Source: Kurthia populi | GTDB lineage: Bacteria; Bacillota; Bacilli; Bacillales_A; Planococcaceae | Length of the DNA stretch: 64,000 nt | Direction of reading: 5' to 3' | NCBI RefSeq assembly: GCF_042686175.1 | Contig: NZ_JBHUOR010000008.1 | Location: 1 to 64,000 of the forward strand | Part shown: in pieces, positions 44,018 to 52,654 of the stretch | Layout: each line of letters begins with the position of its first letter | How positions within the stretch are numbered: position 1 is the first letter of the stretch | Notes under the pieces: model-generated | Told to the model about the DNA's origin: nothing | What the model saw: the letters and a program-made list of their open reading frames with translations, nothing else | The model's database searches: none | Translations under genes and position numbers: made by a program

Positions 44018-44362
44018 TTATCGTATTAAATAGGCGGGATTCACTTGAAAATCAGCTGCTGCTAGCACGAAAGCTAAATAATTTTGCGGTGTATGCTCGA
44101 CTTGCTTATACGTTCGTCGCGTGTATAAATGCTCGGCATGAGGAAAATAATGCTGCACGAGCTTTCGCGCTTTCTCACCGGACTCATCCGCATCAAAAAA
44201 CACATATAAGTCACTGTCCTCATACGGTGCAAGTAGCTCCTCTAGTCGGTCCTCACTTATCGTACCATTCGTACAAATAATTTCGACCACTTCATTTAGT
44301 ATGGGCAAAATGCGTAGCTTATCTTGCTTTCCTTCAACGATTAACACCTTGTCTGTCACCAT
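44018..44362 (-). CDS. yusF: Toprim domain protein, YusF-like
   Basis: The protein has about 114 residues and is essentially one Toprim domain. It shows VLIVEGKQDK (metal-binding Glu) at the N-terminus and YVFFDADESGEKAR (DxD) near 64. Toprim domains act in primases, topoisomerases and RNase M5; a lone domain like this resembles small M5-type or OLD-like nucleases, but function is not known. The start at 44362 is set by GGAGGTGG five bases upstream; a GTG at 44377 opens the longer frame. Confidence 0.78.
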   Translation of the reverse strand: MVTDKVLIVEGKQDKLRILPILNEVVEIICTNGTISEDRLEELLAPYEDSDLYVFFDADESGEKARKLVQHYFPHAEHLYTRRTYKQVEHTPQNYLAFVLAAADFQVNPAYLIR

Positions 44363-44429
44363 TTCTGCCACCTCCACAAGCTTCCCCGTCTTCTACTTTA
44401 GTTATACCACAGCGCATGCACTCTACACA

Positions 44430-44463
44430 AAAAAGAACTACCCCAGTTGAGGTAGCTCTTTGT
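44430..44463 (-). terminator. Intrinsic terminator of gcvH
   Basis: On the minus strand AGAGCTACC pairs with GGTAGTTCT and is followed by TTTTTT. Confidence 0.85.
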
Positions 44464-44473
44464 GATGCTAATA

Positions 44474-44854
44474 TTATTCAGCGATTGCTTCTTGATATTG
44501 TTCTGCAGTTAATAAACTTTCAACGTCTGCTTCATTTGCAGGTTCAACAACGACCATCCAAGCTTGCTCGTATGGCGATTCGTTTACTAGCTCTGGAGAA
44601 TCTTCTAAGTTTTCGTTTACTTCTAGAATTTTACCAGCGATTGGTAAGTATAATTCAGAAACTGTTTTTACAGATTCTACACTACCGAATGATTCGCCAG
44701 CACCGATTTCGTCGCCTACTGCTGGTAGTTCAACGAATACGATATCGCCAAGTTCTGATTGTGCAAATTCAGTAATACCGATTACTGCTTTACCATCTTC
44801 TAATTTAACCCATTCGTGATCTTCTGTGTAACGTAAATTTGTTGGAACGCTCAT
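44474..44854 (-). CDS. gcvH: Glycine cleavage system H protein
   Basis: The 126-residue protein is the lipoyl carrier of the glycine cleavage system. The lipoylated lysine is K63 in GSVESVKTVSE. In Firmicutes GcvH also serves as the hub from which octanoyl groups reach other enzymes, which links it to LipA in this window. Length is normal. No gcvT or gcvP is nearby. It has its own terminator. Confidence 0.95.
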   Translation of the reverse strand: MSVPTNLRYTEDHEWVKLEDGKAVIGITEFAQSELGDIVFVELPAVGDEIGAGESFGSVESVKTVSELYLPIAGKILEVNENLEDSPELVNESPYEQAWMVVVEPANEADVESLLTAEQYQEAIAE

Positions 44855-44997
44855 TGTTTATTCCCTCCGTTTATGTAATTTCATCTTTATTGTGTCACGT
44901 TTTCCGCGTGTTGACAAGGGTAATTCCGAACTTTCTAAAGGTCATACATCTTGTTACAACAGCATTTCAAGCGATTTTTGGTCGTCCATAATGGACA

Positions 44998-45354
44998 CTA
45001 TTTGTACGCTTCGACAAATTCCTGCTCTTTAAAGCCTAAAGTTACTTTTTTACCGTCCGTAGTGAGAGGACGCTTGATTAACATACCATCTGACGCTAAA
45101 AGTGCTAATTGTTCGTCTTCTGACATATCTGCAAGCTTATCTTTCAATCCTAACTCACGATATTTCATGCCAGATGTATTGAAAAATTTCTTCAATGGAA
45201 GCCCACTTAGTTCATAAAACTTGCGTAACTCATCCTTCGTCGGTGTGTCTGTCGTAATGTCATATGCCGTAAAGTCGATGCCTTCATCTTTCAACCATTT
45301 TGACGCCTTTTTACATGTCGTACATTTTGGATAATGGTAAAACTGAATCGCCAT
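44998..45354 (-). CDS. yusI: ArsC/Spx family protein, YusI-like
   Basis: The 118-residue protein has the ArsC/Spx fold with a redox pair C11-T-T-C14 and the conserved LIKRPL segment near 88. It lies closer to YusI/ArsC-like thiol proteins than to Spx itself, as it sits in the yusI position beside gcvH and fadE. The start at 45354 (MAIQFYHYPKC) matches the family N-terminus; AAGGGGG lies 12 bases upstream, a little far. The open frame extends upstream to 45450 but that part looks non-coding. Confidence 0.82.
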   Translation of the reverse strand: MAIQFYHYPKCTTCKKASKWLKDEGIDFTAYDITTDTPTKDELRKFYELSGLPLKKFFNTSGMKYRELGLKDKLADMSEDEQLALLASDGMLIKRPLTTDGKKVTLGFKEQEFVEAYK

Positions 45355-45421
45355 TTTGTATGCGTACCCCCTTCTCGTTTCCTCTATTGTATAGACATTT
45401 GAAAGCCTTTGCAAATACGAA

Positions 45422-45462
45422 AAGAAAAAGGATAGACGCACCCACTGCATCTACCCTTCTCA
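45422..45462 (-). terminator. Intrinsic terminator of the fad operon
   Basis: On the minus strand AGGGTAGATGCA pairs with TGCGTCTATCCT and is followed by TTTTTC. A second CGGGTA / TACCCG hairpin without a T run lies at 45512-45538. Confidence 0.7.
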
Positions 45463-45544
45463 TTATTTACATGGCCTACAGTAATATGGGAGTATTGTGT
45501 AGTTGTCTTTCGGGTAAGGCCTCTTACTTCCATACCCGAGTCAC

Positions 45545-47329
45545 TTACACGATGAATTTTTCAGCTGCAATTAATGCTTCTGCCGCTTGGCGTTTTAAGC
45601 GAATCGTTTTCTTCGGTGCATAACGACCAAATTTACGAAGTGCTGATAGCATCATACGTTGGTTGTCACCTGATGATGAGTTCACTAGCGTATCACGCGC
45701 TTCTGCTAAGATTGTTTCAAAGGCATCTTGGCTGAAGATTTCTGTATACAATAGCTTTTGAGCCGCTTTGTCTGCACCATCGCGGTCAATCGCTTTTTGC
45801 GTACGTAATACCGCTGATTCCATCGCGAATAATTGGTTCGCGATATTGGCGATATTCACAAGAATTTCTTGCTCATCTTCTAGCTTGTTACCATATTTAA
45901 GCGCTGCTGTCCCTGCCGCAAGTAACGCCACTTTTTTCGCCATTTTCACTAAATATTTTTCTTGTGCTAATGGTTCGTCTGCGATTTCTTCTGGTACCAT
46001 ACCTAAGATTTCTTGCTGCAGTGCTTGCGCTTGCTCAAGAAGCGGTAATTCGCCCTTCATCGCTTTCTTCATAAATGTACCTGGAACGATTAAACGGTTG
46101 ATTTCGTTTGTTCCTTCGAAAATACGGTTGATACGAGAATCGCGGTAAATACGCTCTACTTCATATTCTGCCATGTAGCCGTAACCACCGTGCAGTTGTA
46201 CCGCTTCATCCGCTACATAATCAAGTACTTCTGAACCAAAGACTTTGTTGATTGAGCACTCAATCGCATACTCTGCAATCGCTTCTGCAATCTTTTTACC
46301 GTCTTTTTTCTCTTCATCACTCATTTGACCCATATTGTCCTCAAAGTACCCAACTGTACGATAAATTAATGATTCAGAGGCATAGATTTGTGCCGCCATA
46401 TTCGCTAATTTTTCCTTTGTTAAGTTGAATGAAGAAATGGGTGTATTGAATTGCTTACGTTCATTAACGTATTGAATCGTAATATCTAATGCGCGTTTTG
46501 ACGAGCCAATTGTACCTACGCCTAATTTGTAGCGACCAATATTTAAAATATTGAACGCGATGATGTGGCCGCGACCTACTTCACCAAGTAAGTTTTCTAC
46601 TGGCACTTCTACGTCCTCTAAAATAAGCGTACGTGTAGAAGATGATTTGATCCCCATTTTCTTCTCTTCCGCACCAGTTGATACGCCTGCAAATTCACGC
46701 TCTACGATAAATGCTGTGAATTTTTCACCATCAATTTTCGCGTATACAACGAATACATCCGCAAAGCCTGAGTTTGTAATCCATTGCTTTTCACCATTTA
46801 ATACATAGTGCGTACCTGCTTCATTTAAGCGCGCAGTCGTTTTCGCACCGAGTGCATCACTACCTGAGCCTGGCTCTGTTAATGCGTATGCCGCGATTAA
46901 TTCACCCGTTGCAAGCTTCGGTAAATAGCGTGATTTTTGCTCATCATTACCGAATAAGACGATTGGTAAAGACCCAATTCCCACATGTGCGCCGTGTGTA
47001 ATGGAGAAGCCACCAACAACAGCCATCTTCTCTGTTACAAGAGCAGATGTGATTTTATCAAGCCCTAAGCCATCGTACTCTTCTGGTACGTCTACTGCTA
47101 ATAGGCCAAGATCACCCGCTTTTTTCAGTAGGTTTACTGAATGCTCGAACTCGTGATTTTCTAAATTTGGGATCAACGGGAAGACATCGTTTTTCACGTA
47201 GTCTTCTGTCGTTTTTGCAATCATTTTATGCTCATCTGTGAAATCCTCTGGCGTAAATACGCGGTTAATGTCCACGTCTTCTGTTAAAAAGCTACCACCT
47301 TTAATAATGTTTGCTGTATGTTCTGTCAT
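45545..47329 (-). CDS. fadE: Acyl-CoA dehydrogenase FadE
   Basis: The 594-residue FAD enzyme performs the first step of fatty-acid beta-oxidation. It has the acyl-CoA dehydrogenase signatures AYALTEPGSGSDA near residue 149 and QLHGGYGYMAEYEVERIYRDSRI near 368, followed by FEGTNEINR. The extra C-terminal 180 residues are usual for the YusJ group. It is the last gene of fadN-fadA-fadE, 59 bases after fadA. Confidence 0.93.
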   Translation of the reverse strand: MTEHTANIIKGGSFLTEDVDINRVFTPEDFTDEHKMIAKTTEDYVKNDVFPLIPNLENHEFEHSVNLLKKAGDLGLLAVDVPEEYDGLGLDKITSALVTEKMAVVGGFSITHGAHVGIGSLPIVLFGNDEQKSRYLPKLATGELIAAYALTEPGSGSDALGAKTTARLNEAGTHYVLNGEKQWITNSGFADVFVVYAKIDGEKFTAFIVEREFAGVSTGAEEKKMGIKSSSTRTLILEDVEVPVENLLGEVGRGHIIAFNILNIGRYKLGVGTIGSSKRALDITIQYVNERKQFNTPISSFNLTKEKLANMAAQIYASESLIYRTVGYFEDNMGQMSDEEKKDGKKIAEAIAEYAIECSINKVFGSEVLDYVADEAVQLHGGYGYMAEYEVERIYRDSRINRIFEGTNEINRLIVPGTFMKKAMKGELPLLEQAQALQQEILGMVPEEIADEPLAQEKYLVKMAKKVALLAAGTAALKYGNKLEDEQEILVNIANIANQLFAMESAVLRTQKAIDRDGADKAAQKLLYTEIFSQDAFETILAEARDTLVNSSSGDNQRMMLSALRKFGRYAPKKTIRLKRQAAEALIAAEKFIV

Positions 47330-47388
47330 CGTAAATTCCTCCCCGATTTAAATAATTCTCCCCTGTGAAAATAAGCGACAAATACGAT

Positions 47389-48561
47389 TTATAAAACTTC
47401 GAAGACGCCCGCAGCACCCATACCGCCGCCGATACACATCGTTACGACACCGTATTTTTTGCCTTGACGTTTCAATTCATGAATCAGCTTTAATGAAAGA
47501 ATCGAGCCCGTTGCGCCAAGTGGATGACCAAGTGCAATTGCACCGCCATTTACATTGACCTTCTCGATATCAATACCAAGCTCTTTTACGACTTGAATTG
47601 ATTGCGAAGCAAAGGCTTCGTTGATTTCCCAAAGGTCGATATCCTCGATCTTCAAGCCCGCGATTTCAAGCGCTTTGGGAACCGCAACAATTGGCCCAAT
47701 CCCCATGATTTCCGGTGGCACCCCTCCGACCGCAAATCCTAAAAATTTCGCTAATGGTGCAATGCCTTGTTCCTCTGCATATTCACGGTCCATTACAAGA
47801 ACAGCCGCTGCCCCGTCAGACGTTTGTGAAGCATTCCCCGCTGTTACGCTACCCTTTACATTAAAGGCTGGACGTAGCTTCGATAATGTCTCCACTGTCG
47901 TTCCTGGACGAATCCCTTCATCCATTTTAAATTCAAAGCGTTTTTCCTGTGGCTTATTGTTGTCATCAACATAGCGCTGTACAACATCCACTGGCACGAT
48001 TTGCTCGTCGAAACGACCTTCTTTAATCGCACGAATCGCATTTTCATGTGAGCGTACCGCAAAGGCATCTTGCTCCTCGCGAGATACGCTATATTTCACC
48101 GCGACATTTTCCGCTGTATGCCCCATGCTTGTGTAGTACTCAGGTGCTTCCTCTGCTAATGTCACATTTGGACGTACGACATGGCCCATCATCGGCACCA
48201 TTGTCATTGATTCCGTACCACCTGCGATGATGGCTTTTGAATGCCCAAGCATAATACGCTCTGCCGCATTGGCAATCGTTTGTAGCCCTGATGAGCAGAA
48301 ACGATTGACCGTTTGTGCTGGCGTCGTATCTGGAAGTCCTGCTAGCGCACCGATATTACGCGCTACATTCATGCCTTGCTCCGCTTCTGGCATCGCACAG
48401 CCGATAATTAAATCATCAATATCCCCTGTGTAGTTCGCGCGCTTTAGCGTTTCCTTTACGACTAATGCCCCTAAATCATCTGGACGAACTGTTTTTAATG
48501 ACCCTTTTCCTGCTTTACCGACAGGTGTTCTGGCACCTGCAACAATTACTGCTTCACGCAT
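47389..48561 (-). CDS. fadA: 3-ketoacyl-CoA thiolase FadA
   Basis: The 390-residue thiolase cleaves 3-ketoacyl-CoA. The acyl-binding cysteine is in NRFCSSGLQ near residue 88, the catalytic His in GGAIALGHPLGATG near 347 and the second Cys in CIGGGMGAA near 377. All active residues are present. It lies 27 bases after fadN, consistent with one transcript. Confidence 0.95.
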   Translation of the reverse strand: MREAVIVAGARTPVGKAGKGSLKTVRPDDLGALVVKETLKRANYTGDIDDLIIGCAMPEAEQGMNVARNIGALAGLPDTTPAQTVNRFCSSGLQTIANAAERIMLGHSKAIIAGGTESMTMVPMMGHVVRPNVTLAEEAPEYYTSMGHTAENVAVKYSVSREEQDAFAVRSHENAIRAIKEGRFDEQIVPVDVVQRYVDDNNKPQEKRFEFKMDEGIRPGTTVETLSKLRPAFNVKGSVTAGNASQTSDGAAAVLVMDREYAEEQGIAPLAKFLGFAVGGVPPEIMGIGPIVAVPKALEIAGLKIEDIDLWEINEAFASQSIQVVKELGIDIEKVNVNGGAIALGHPLGATGSILSLKLIHELKRQGKKYGVVTMCIGGGMGAAGVFEVL

Positions 48562-48588
48562 AAGCGAATCCCCCTTATTATATGAAAA

Positions 48589-50979
48589 CTAATTACGTAA
48601 CGGTTTACCTTTTAAAAGCATGTGCTGCATACGTTGTTGTGTCGCCGCATTTTGTACGAGGCTAATGAATGCTTCACGCTCTAAATCCAATAAATACTGC
48701 TCATCTACAAGCGTGCCGTATGGAACAAGTCCACCTGCTAATACATACGCTAGCTTCTTCGCAATTTCTAAATCGTAAGTCGATGCAAAGCCTGAGTTTT
48801 TCAAGCCCTCCGCACCAAGTAGTAACGCCGCATAACCGGTCTCGCCAACTACTGGTACTTTTTCACGTGTAGGTGCTTGGTACCCTTCTGCTACAAGACC
48901 GATAACTGCTTGTTTCGCATCATATAGTAAGTGATCTGGATTCACGCTAATGCCGTCCGCAAAGTTAAGGAAGTTATTGTCGCGCGCTTCCTCTGCTGAC
49001 ATCGATGTTTTTGCTGTTGCAATCGTTTCAAACGTTTTGCTCACAATGTTTAATAAATCGATGTTCACGCCTTTTGGTAGGCCTTTTAATTGCTTCATAT
49101 AAAGCTCCTTGTTACCGCCGCCGCCAGGAATGACCCCAACACCAACTTCGACAAGACCCATATATGTTTCCGCTGACGCTTGGATATGTGCTGCTGCTAA
49201 ACAAACCTCTGCACCGCCACCAAGTGTCATATTGTACGGAGCTGCAACCACTGGCTTTTTGCTATATTTCATGCGCAGTGTGCCTTGTTGGAAAGCATTC
49301 ACAACTGCATCTAGCTCAAATGTATTGTCATCTTCCGCTTCCATTAGAATCATCGCTAAGTTCGCGCCAACCGAGAAGTTTTTGCTCTGATTCCCAATCA
49401 CTAAACCGATAAAGTCATCTGATTGGTCTAATAAATCCAGTGCGTAGTTCAGCATTTGCATTGTATCTAAGCCCAGTGCATTTGATTTTGAAGTGAATTC
49501 TAATAAAAGAACACCATCCCCGAAATCAATAACACTTGCGCCAGCATTTTTCTTTAATACGCCGTGTTGCTTTTTGTATAGTGCAAGGTCGATGGCTTTT
49601 TCATTACGTGGCACTTTCACATAGTCCGTACCGTCGAAGTAATGCAGCTCATCATCGATTGTTGTATAGAATGAATCATAGCCCTTATCAAGTAATGCAT
49701 TGACGAATGCTGGAATTGTGTAGCCTTCCTTCGTCATACGCGCCACCGATTGTGTCACACCGATTGCATCCCATACTTCAAATGGTCCCTGTGTCCAGCC
49801 GAAGCCCCACTTCATCGCTTGGTCGATACCAAGAATCGAATCCGAAATCTCACCATTTAGCTCTGCTGAGTAAAGTAATGTTGGCGCAATGATGCTCCAC
49901 AGTAACTCCCCTGTGCGGTCTTCTGCGTATACAAGTGATTTCACACGATTCGCCAGACCTCGTTGCTGCTTCGCCGCGGCGATTGAAGGCGTTTCCAATG
50001 CTTTGCGTGGACCATATTCAAATGTATCTAAATCAAGCTCTAAAATATCTCTGCCTTTTTTAAGGAAGAAACCTTGTCCTGATTTGGCACCAAGCCAGCC
50101 ATTTTCAACCATCTTCGCTAAATAAGCCGGTACTTCAAATACCTTTTGTTCCTCGCCCGTTGTGTTGTCATACACATTGTTTGCAACGTGAATGAAGGTA
50201 TCTAGTCCTACTACATCTAACGTGCGCAGTGTTGCAGACGATGGACGGCCAATTAATGGACCTGTCACCGAATCCACTTCACCTACTGAGTAGCCCTTTT
50301 CACGCATTACTTGTAGGGTAATCATGAGACCATATGTGCCGACGCGGTTACCGATAAAGTTTGGTGTGTCTTTTGCTAGCACAACCCCTTTACCGATCGC
50401 ATCCTCACCAAATGCCAGCATATAATCAAGTACTGCTTGGTCTGTATATTTTGATGGAATCACTTCTAATAACTTTAAGTAGCGTGGTGGGTTAAAGAAG
50501 TGCGTTCCTAAGAAATTCTTTTGGAAATCTTCCGAGCGTCCCTCTGCCATCGCATCAATGCTAATGCCTGAAGTATTAGAAGAAACGATTGTTCCAGGTG
50601 TACGAACGGATTCAATTTTGTCATATAAAGACTTTTTGATTGCTAAGTTTTCCGTTACCACTTCAATGATCCAATCAACTTTTGACAGTTCCTTTAAATC
50701 ATCCTCTAAGTTCCCTGTTTTAATGTTGTTTAGGCTTCTTTTCGTTGTGAGTGGTGCAGGTTTTTGCTTTAACAGCTTCGCCATTGCACTATCTACAAAG
50801 CGGTTACGAACAGCAGGTGATTCAAGTGTTAAGCCCGCTTTCTCTTCCTCCGCTGTTAATGAATTTGGCACAATGTCGAATAAATGCGTTTCAAAACCAC
50901 AGTTTGCTAAATGCGCAGCGATACCTGAACCCATAACCCCAGAGCCGATGACCGCAACTTTTTGAATACGTCTAACCAT
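48589..50979 (-). CDS. fadN: Beta-oxidation multifunctional protein FadN (3-hydroxyacyl-CoA dehydrogenase / enoyl-CoA hydratase)
   Basis: The protein has about 796 residues. NAD-binding GSGVMGSGIAAHLA lies near residue 10 and the 3-hydroxyacyl-CoA dehydrogenase domains fill roughly 1-400. An enoyl-CoA hydratase domain with GGGAEVCLAA near 595 and GVGVIPGGGG near 620 follows. The start at 50979 (MVRRIQKVAVIGSG) fits homologues; AAGGGG is 11 bases upstream, and a longer frame from 51018 would run into the FadR operator. It heads the fadNAE operon. Confidence 0.93.
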   Translation of the reverse strand: MVRRIQKVAVIGSGVMGSGIAAHLANCGFETHLFDIVPNSLTAEEEKAGLTLESPAVRNRFVDSAMAKLLKQKPAPLTTKRSLNNIKTGNLEDDLKELSKVDWIIEVVTENLAIKKSLYDKIESVRTPGTIVSSNTSGISIDAMAEGRSEDFQKNFLGTHFFNPPRYLKLLEVIPSKYTDQAVLDYMLAFGEDAIGKGVVLAKDTPNFIGNRVGTYGLMITLQVMREKGYSVGEVDSVTGPLIGRPSSATLRTLDVVGLDTFIHVANNVYDNTTGEEQKVFEVPAYLAKMVENGWLGAKSGQGFFLKKGRDILELDLDTFEYGPRKALETPSIAAAKQQRGLANRVKSLVYAEDRTGELLWSIIAPTLLYSAELNGEISDSILGIDQAMKWGFGWTQGPFEVWDAIGVTQSVARMTKEGYTIPAFVNALLDKGYDSFYTTIDDELHYFDGTDYVKVPRNEKAIDLALYKKQHGVLKKNAGASVIDFGDGVLLLEFTSKSNALGLDTMQMLNYALDLLDQSDDFIGLVIGNQSKNFSVGANLAMILMEAEDDNTFELDAVVNAFQQGTLRMKYSKKPVVAAPYNMTLGGGAEVCLAAAHIQASAETYMGLVEVGVGVIPGGGGNKELYMKQLKGLPKGVNIDLLNIVSKTFETIATAKTSMSAEEARDNNFLNFADGISVNPDHLLYDAKQAVIGLVAEGYQAPTREKVPVVGETGYAALLLGAEGLKNSGFASTYDLEIAKKLAYVLAGGLVPYGTLVDEQYLLDLEREAFISLVQNAATQQRMQHMLLKGKPLRN

Positions 50980-51003
50980 AAAACAATTCGCCCCTTCCAA
51001 TTT

Positions 51004-51021
51004 TGAATGAACAACCATTCA
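51004..51021. promoter_or_regulatory. FadR-type operator upstream of fadN
   Basis: TGAATGAACAACCATTCA is an imperfect palindrome with TGAATGA and ATTCA arms matching the B. subtilis FadR box consensus TGAATGANTANTCATTCA. It lies between promoter and fadN start, so binding of the fatty-acyl-CoA-responsive repressor would block the operon. fadR itself is not in the window. Confidence 0.8.
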
Positions 51022-51061
51022 TTTTTATCTAAAAAAAATATGGCCTTGAGATTTCTAAATT

Positions 51062-51091
51062 CATAGTAGCACGTTTTCCATTTTTTATGCA
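51062..51091 (-). promoter_or_regulatory. Promoter of the fad operon
   Basis: On the minus strand TTGCAT (51086-51091), an 18-nt spacer and TACTAT (51062-51067) lie 83 bases upstream of fadN, with the FadR box downstream. Confidence 0.6.
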
Positions 51092-51278
51092 ATAAAAAAC
51101 GTCATTTTTGTTGAAAAAGTTTAAAATTTTCTGTTTCAATTCAATTTCCTCTTTTAATATAGTTTTTTCCTTTTCCATTTTTAAACGATTTCCAAAAAAA
51201 TTAAACCAACTTACTTTCAGTAACTTATAAAACAGTGTACACTAGGATAGAAGTTATTCATTATGAGGAGGATTCAAC

Positions 51279-51599
51279 ATGCAACCAATTACAACTGTTG
51301 AACAATTTAACGAAATCATTACGATACAACCATCAGTGATCGTGAAATTTTACGCTGGCTGGTGCCCAGATTGTACACGCATGAACATGTTCATCGACCC
51401 AATCATCGAGCAATACAACCAATACACTTGGTATGAAGTAAACCGCGATGAGCTACCAGAACTAGCTGAAAAATACGAAGTAATGGGTATCCCAACACTT
51501 GCTGTATTCAAAAACGGCGAAAAAGTAGGTCACCTACACAGCGCAAACGCAAAATCTCCAGAACAAGTAACAGACTTCTTAGACGCACAAGAAGCATAA
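51279..51599 (+). CDS. Thioredoxin-family protein, YdbP-like
   Basis: The 106-residue protein is a thioredoxin fold with the active site W28-C29-P30-D31-C32 and the cis-proline in MGIPTLAVF near 74. The sequence follows B. subtilis YdbP closely, including the WCPDCTRMNMF stretch. WCPDC in place of WCGPC suggests a specialised partner. Codons favour C-ending forms (AAC, TAC, TTC) more than neighbouring genes, which may mean high expression. It has a strong GAGGAGG site and its own terminator. Confidence 0.85.
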   Translation: MQPITTVEQFNEIITIQPSVIVKFYAGWCPDCTRMNMFIDPIIEQYNQYTWYEVNRDELPELAEKYEVMGIPTLAVFKNGEKVGHLHSANAKSPEQVTDFLDAQEA

Positions 51600-51603
51600 T
51601 TAA

Positions 51604-51640
51604 AAGGAATCCCCCTTTACCGGCGGATTCCTTTTTTTAA
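51604..51640 (+). terminator. Intrinsic terminator of the thioredoxin-like gene
   Basis: AAGGAATCC pairs with GGATTCCTT and is followed by a T run. Confidence 0.9.
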
Positions 51641-51693
51641 TAGTTCTTTTTTTTAGTAAATTTCGCTACAATAGAAGCAAGGTGGTGATTGGA

Positions 51694-52155
51694 TTGGACT
51701 TACAACATGAAAACAGTCAATTAAAAGCGAAAATTGCAGAGTATGAGCTTATTTTAAGTTCGATGTCTGCACCCGTAATCGAATCATTTTTAGGAAACGT
51801 TGTACTCGTTCCACTAACAGGCATCCTCACGCTTGAGCGCATCAATAATATTGATCAGGCTATTTTTGATTATGTCGCTGAGAAGCCGTTATCTGAATGC
51901 ATGGTGATTGATTTTACTGGCATCGATGTCAGTGACTTTAACTACATTGACTTGCATCTATTAACAGAGCGCTTTGAAAAGCTCAATAAAACATTAGCCA
52001 TCATGGGCATTCGCGTATTGCATTCTGGTATGAATCCAGATGTTGTACGTCACTTTATTACGACGGGCTATTCATTAAAAAGCGAGTCATTTCCCTCTTT
52101 CCGTACAGCGCTACAGCAGCTCGTACGTGATGGCTATGAAAAAGCGAATGATTAA
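51694..52155 (+). CDS. STAS domain protein (RsbR/RsbS-like)
   Basis: The 153-residue protein begins with a short coiled coil (residues 1-20), then a STAS domain with VLVPLTGILTLERI near 38 and the strand-helix VIDFTGIDVSDF near 70. In RsbR/RsbS stressosome proteins the residue after the IDFTG strand is a phosphorylated Ser/Thr; here Asp-Val-Ser is present. The N-terminal sensor domain of RsbR is missing. Start TTG at 51694 is chosen because the near-perfect AGGTGGTGAT lies just upstream, which excludes the in-frame GTGs inside that site. It overlaps the next gene. Confidence 0.78.
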   Translation: MDLQHENSQLKAKIAEYELILSSMSAPVIESFLGNVVLVPLTGILTLERINNIDQAIFDYVAEKPLSECMVIDFTGIDVSDFNYIDLHLLTERFEKLNKTLAIMGIRVLHSGMNPDVVRHFITTGYSLKSESFPSFRTALQQLVRDGYEKAND

Positions 52156-52654
52156 ACTCAAGGCCAAATCGCAATACGATGCTTCTGTGAACGAACGCTA
52201 TCAATCGTCTGCATGTGGCCCGACAGCAGTCGAGGCAATCTTACAGCATTACCTAAAGCAACCCGTTGCGATTAACTACTTATATAAAGCGCTCGGTACG
52301 ACACCGATTGGTTTATTTACATGGCGCATGATTCGCCGACTTAAGCATTTACTCGGTCCAAACTGGCAAATTACACGTGTCACCAAACAAAAAGCCCTCG
52401 CTGCGATTGATGCAGGAGAGCCGATTGCACTGAAGTTCGATCGTTATTTCACACCGTTTTTCTTTAAAAAAGCACGCTATAACTATCACTGGACGGTCCT
52501 TGTTAACTATGCTGTCGAAGAGGGTCGCCTTCAGTTATTCGTACAAGATTTAGGCACGCGTAGCCGAGAAAGCCGCATCGAAAAGATTGACTATTTAGAC
52601 AACGCACACGCGCTCACCTTCGTACACATTAAACCATTACTTAAAAATATTTAG
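52148..52654 (+). CDS. Peptidase C39-like family protein
   Basis: The protein has about 168 residues. The papain-like Cys is in SSACGPTAVEAIL near residue 21 and the His in YNYHWTVLVNY near 112, with a following Asp in FVQDLGT; this is the C39-like catalytic set. No signal peptide or transporter domain is attached, so it is a stand-alone cytoplasmic protein of unknown target. The start is uncertain: ATG at 52148 overlaps the STAS stop (ATGATTAA), while ATGs at 52136 and 52130 are also in frame and none has a strong ribosome site. Translational coupling to the STAS gene is likely. It overlaps the convergent nuclease gene by 18 bases. Confidence 0.72.
   Translation: MIKLKAKSQYDASVNERYQSSACGPTAVEAILQHYLKQPVAINYLYKALGTTPIGLFTWRMIRRLKHLLGPNWQITRVTKQKALAAIDAGEPIALKFDRYFTPFFFKKARYNYHWTVLVNYAVEEGRLQLFVQDLGTRSRESRIEKIDYLDNAHALTFVHIKPLLKNI

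Noticed and set aside
45355..45450. N-terminal extension of the YusI-like protein by 32 residues
   Set aside because: The extension does not resemble the family N-terminus; the ATG at 45354 begins the conserved thioredoxin-like fold and has a ribosome site.
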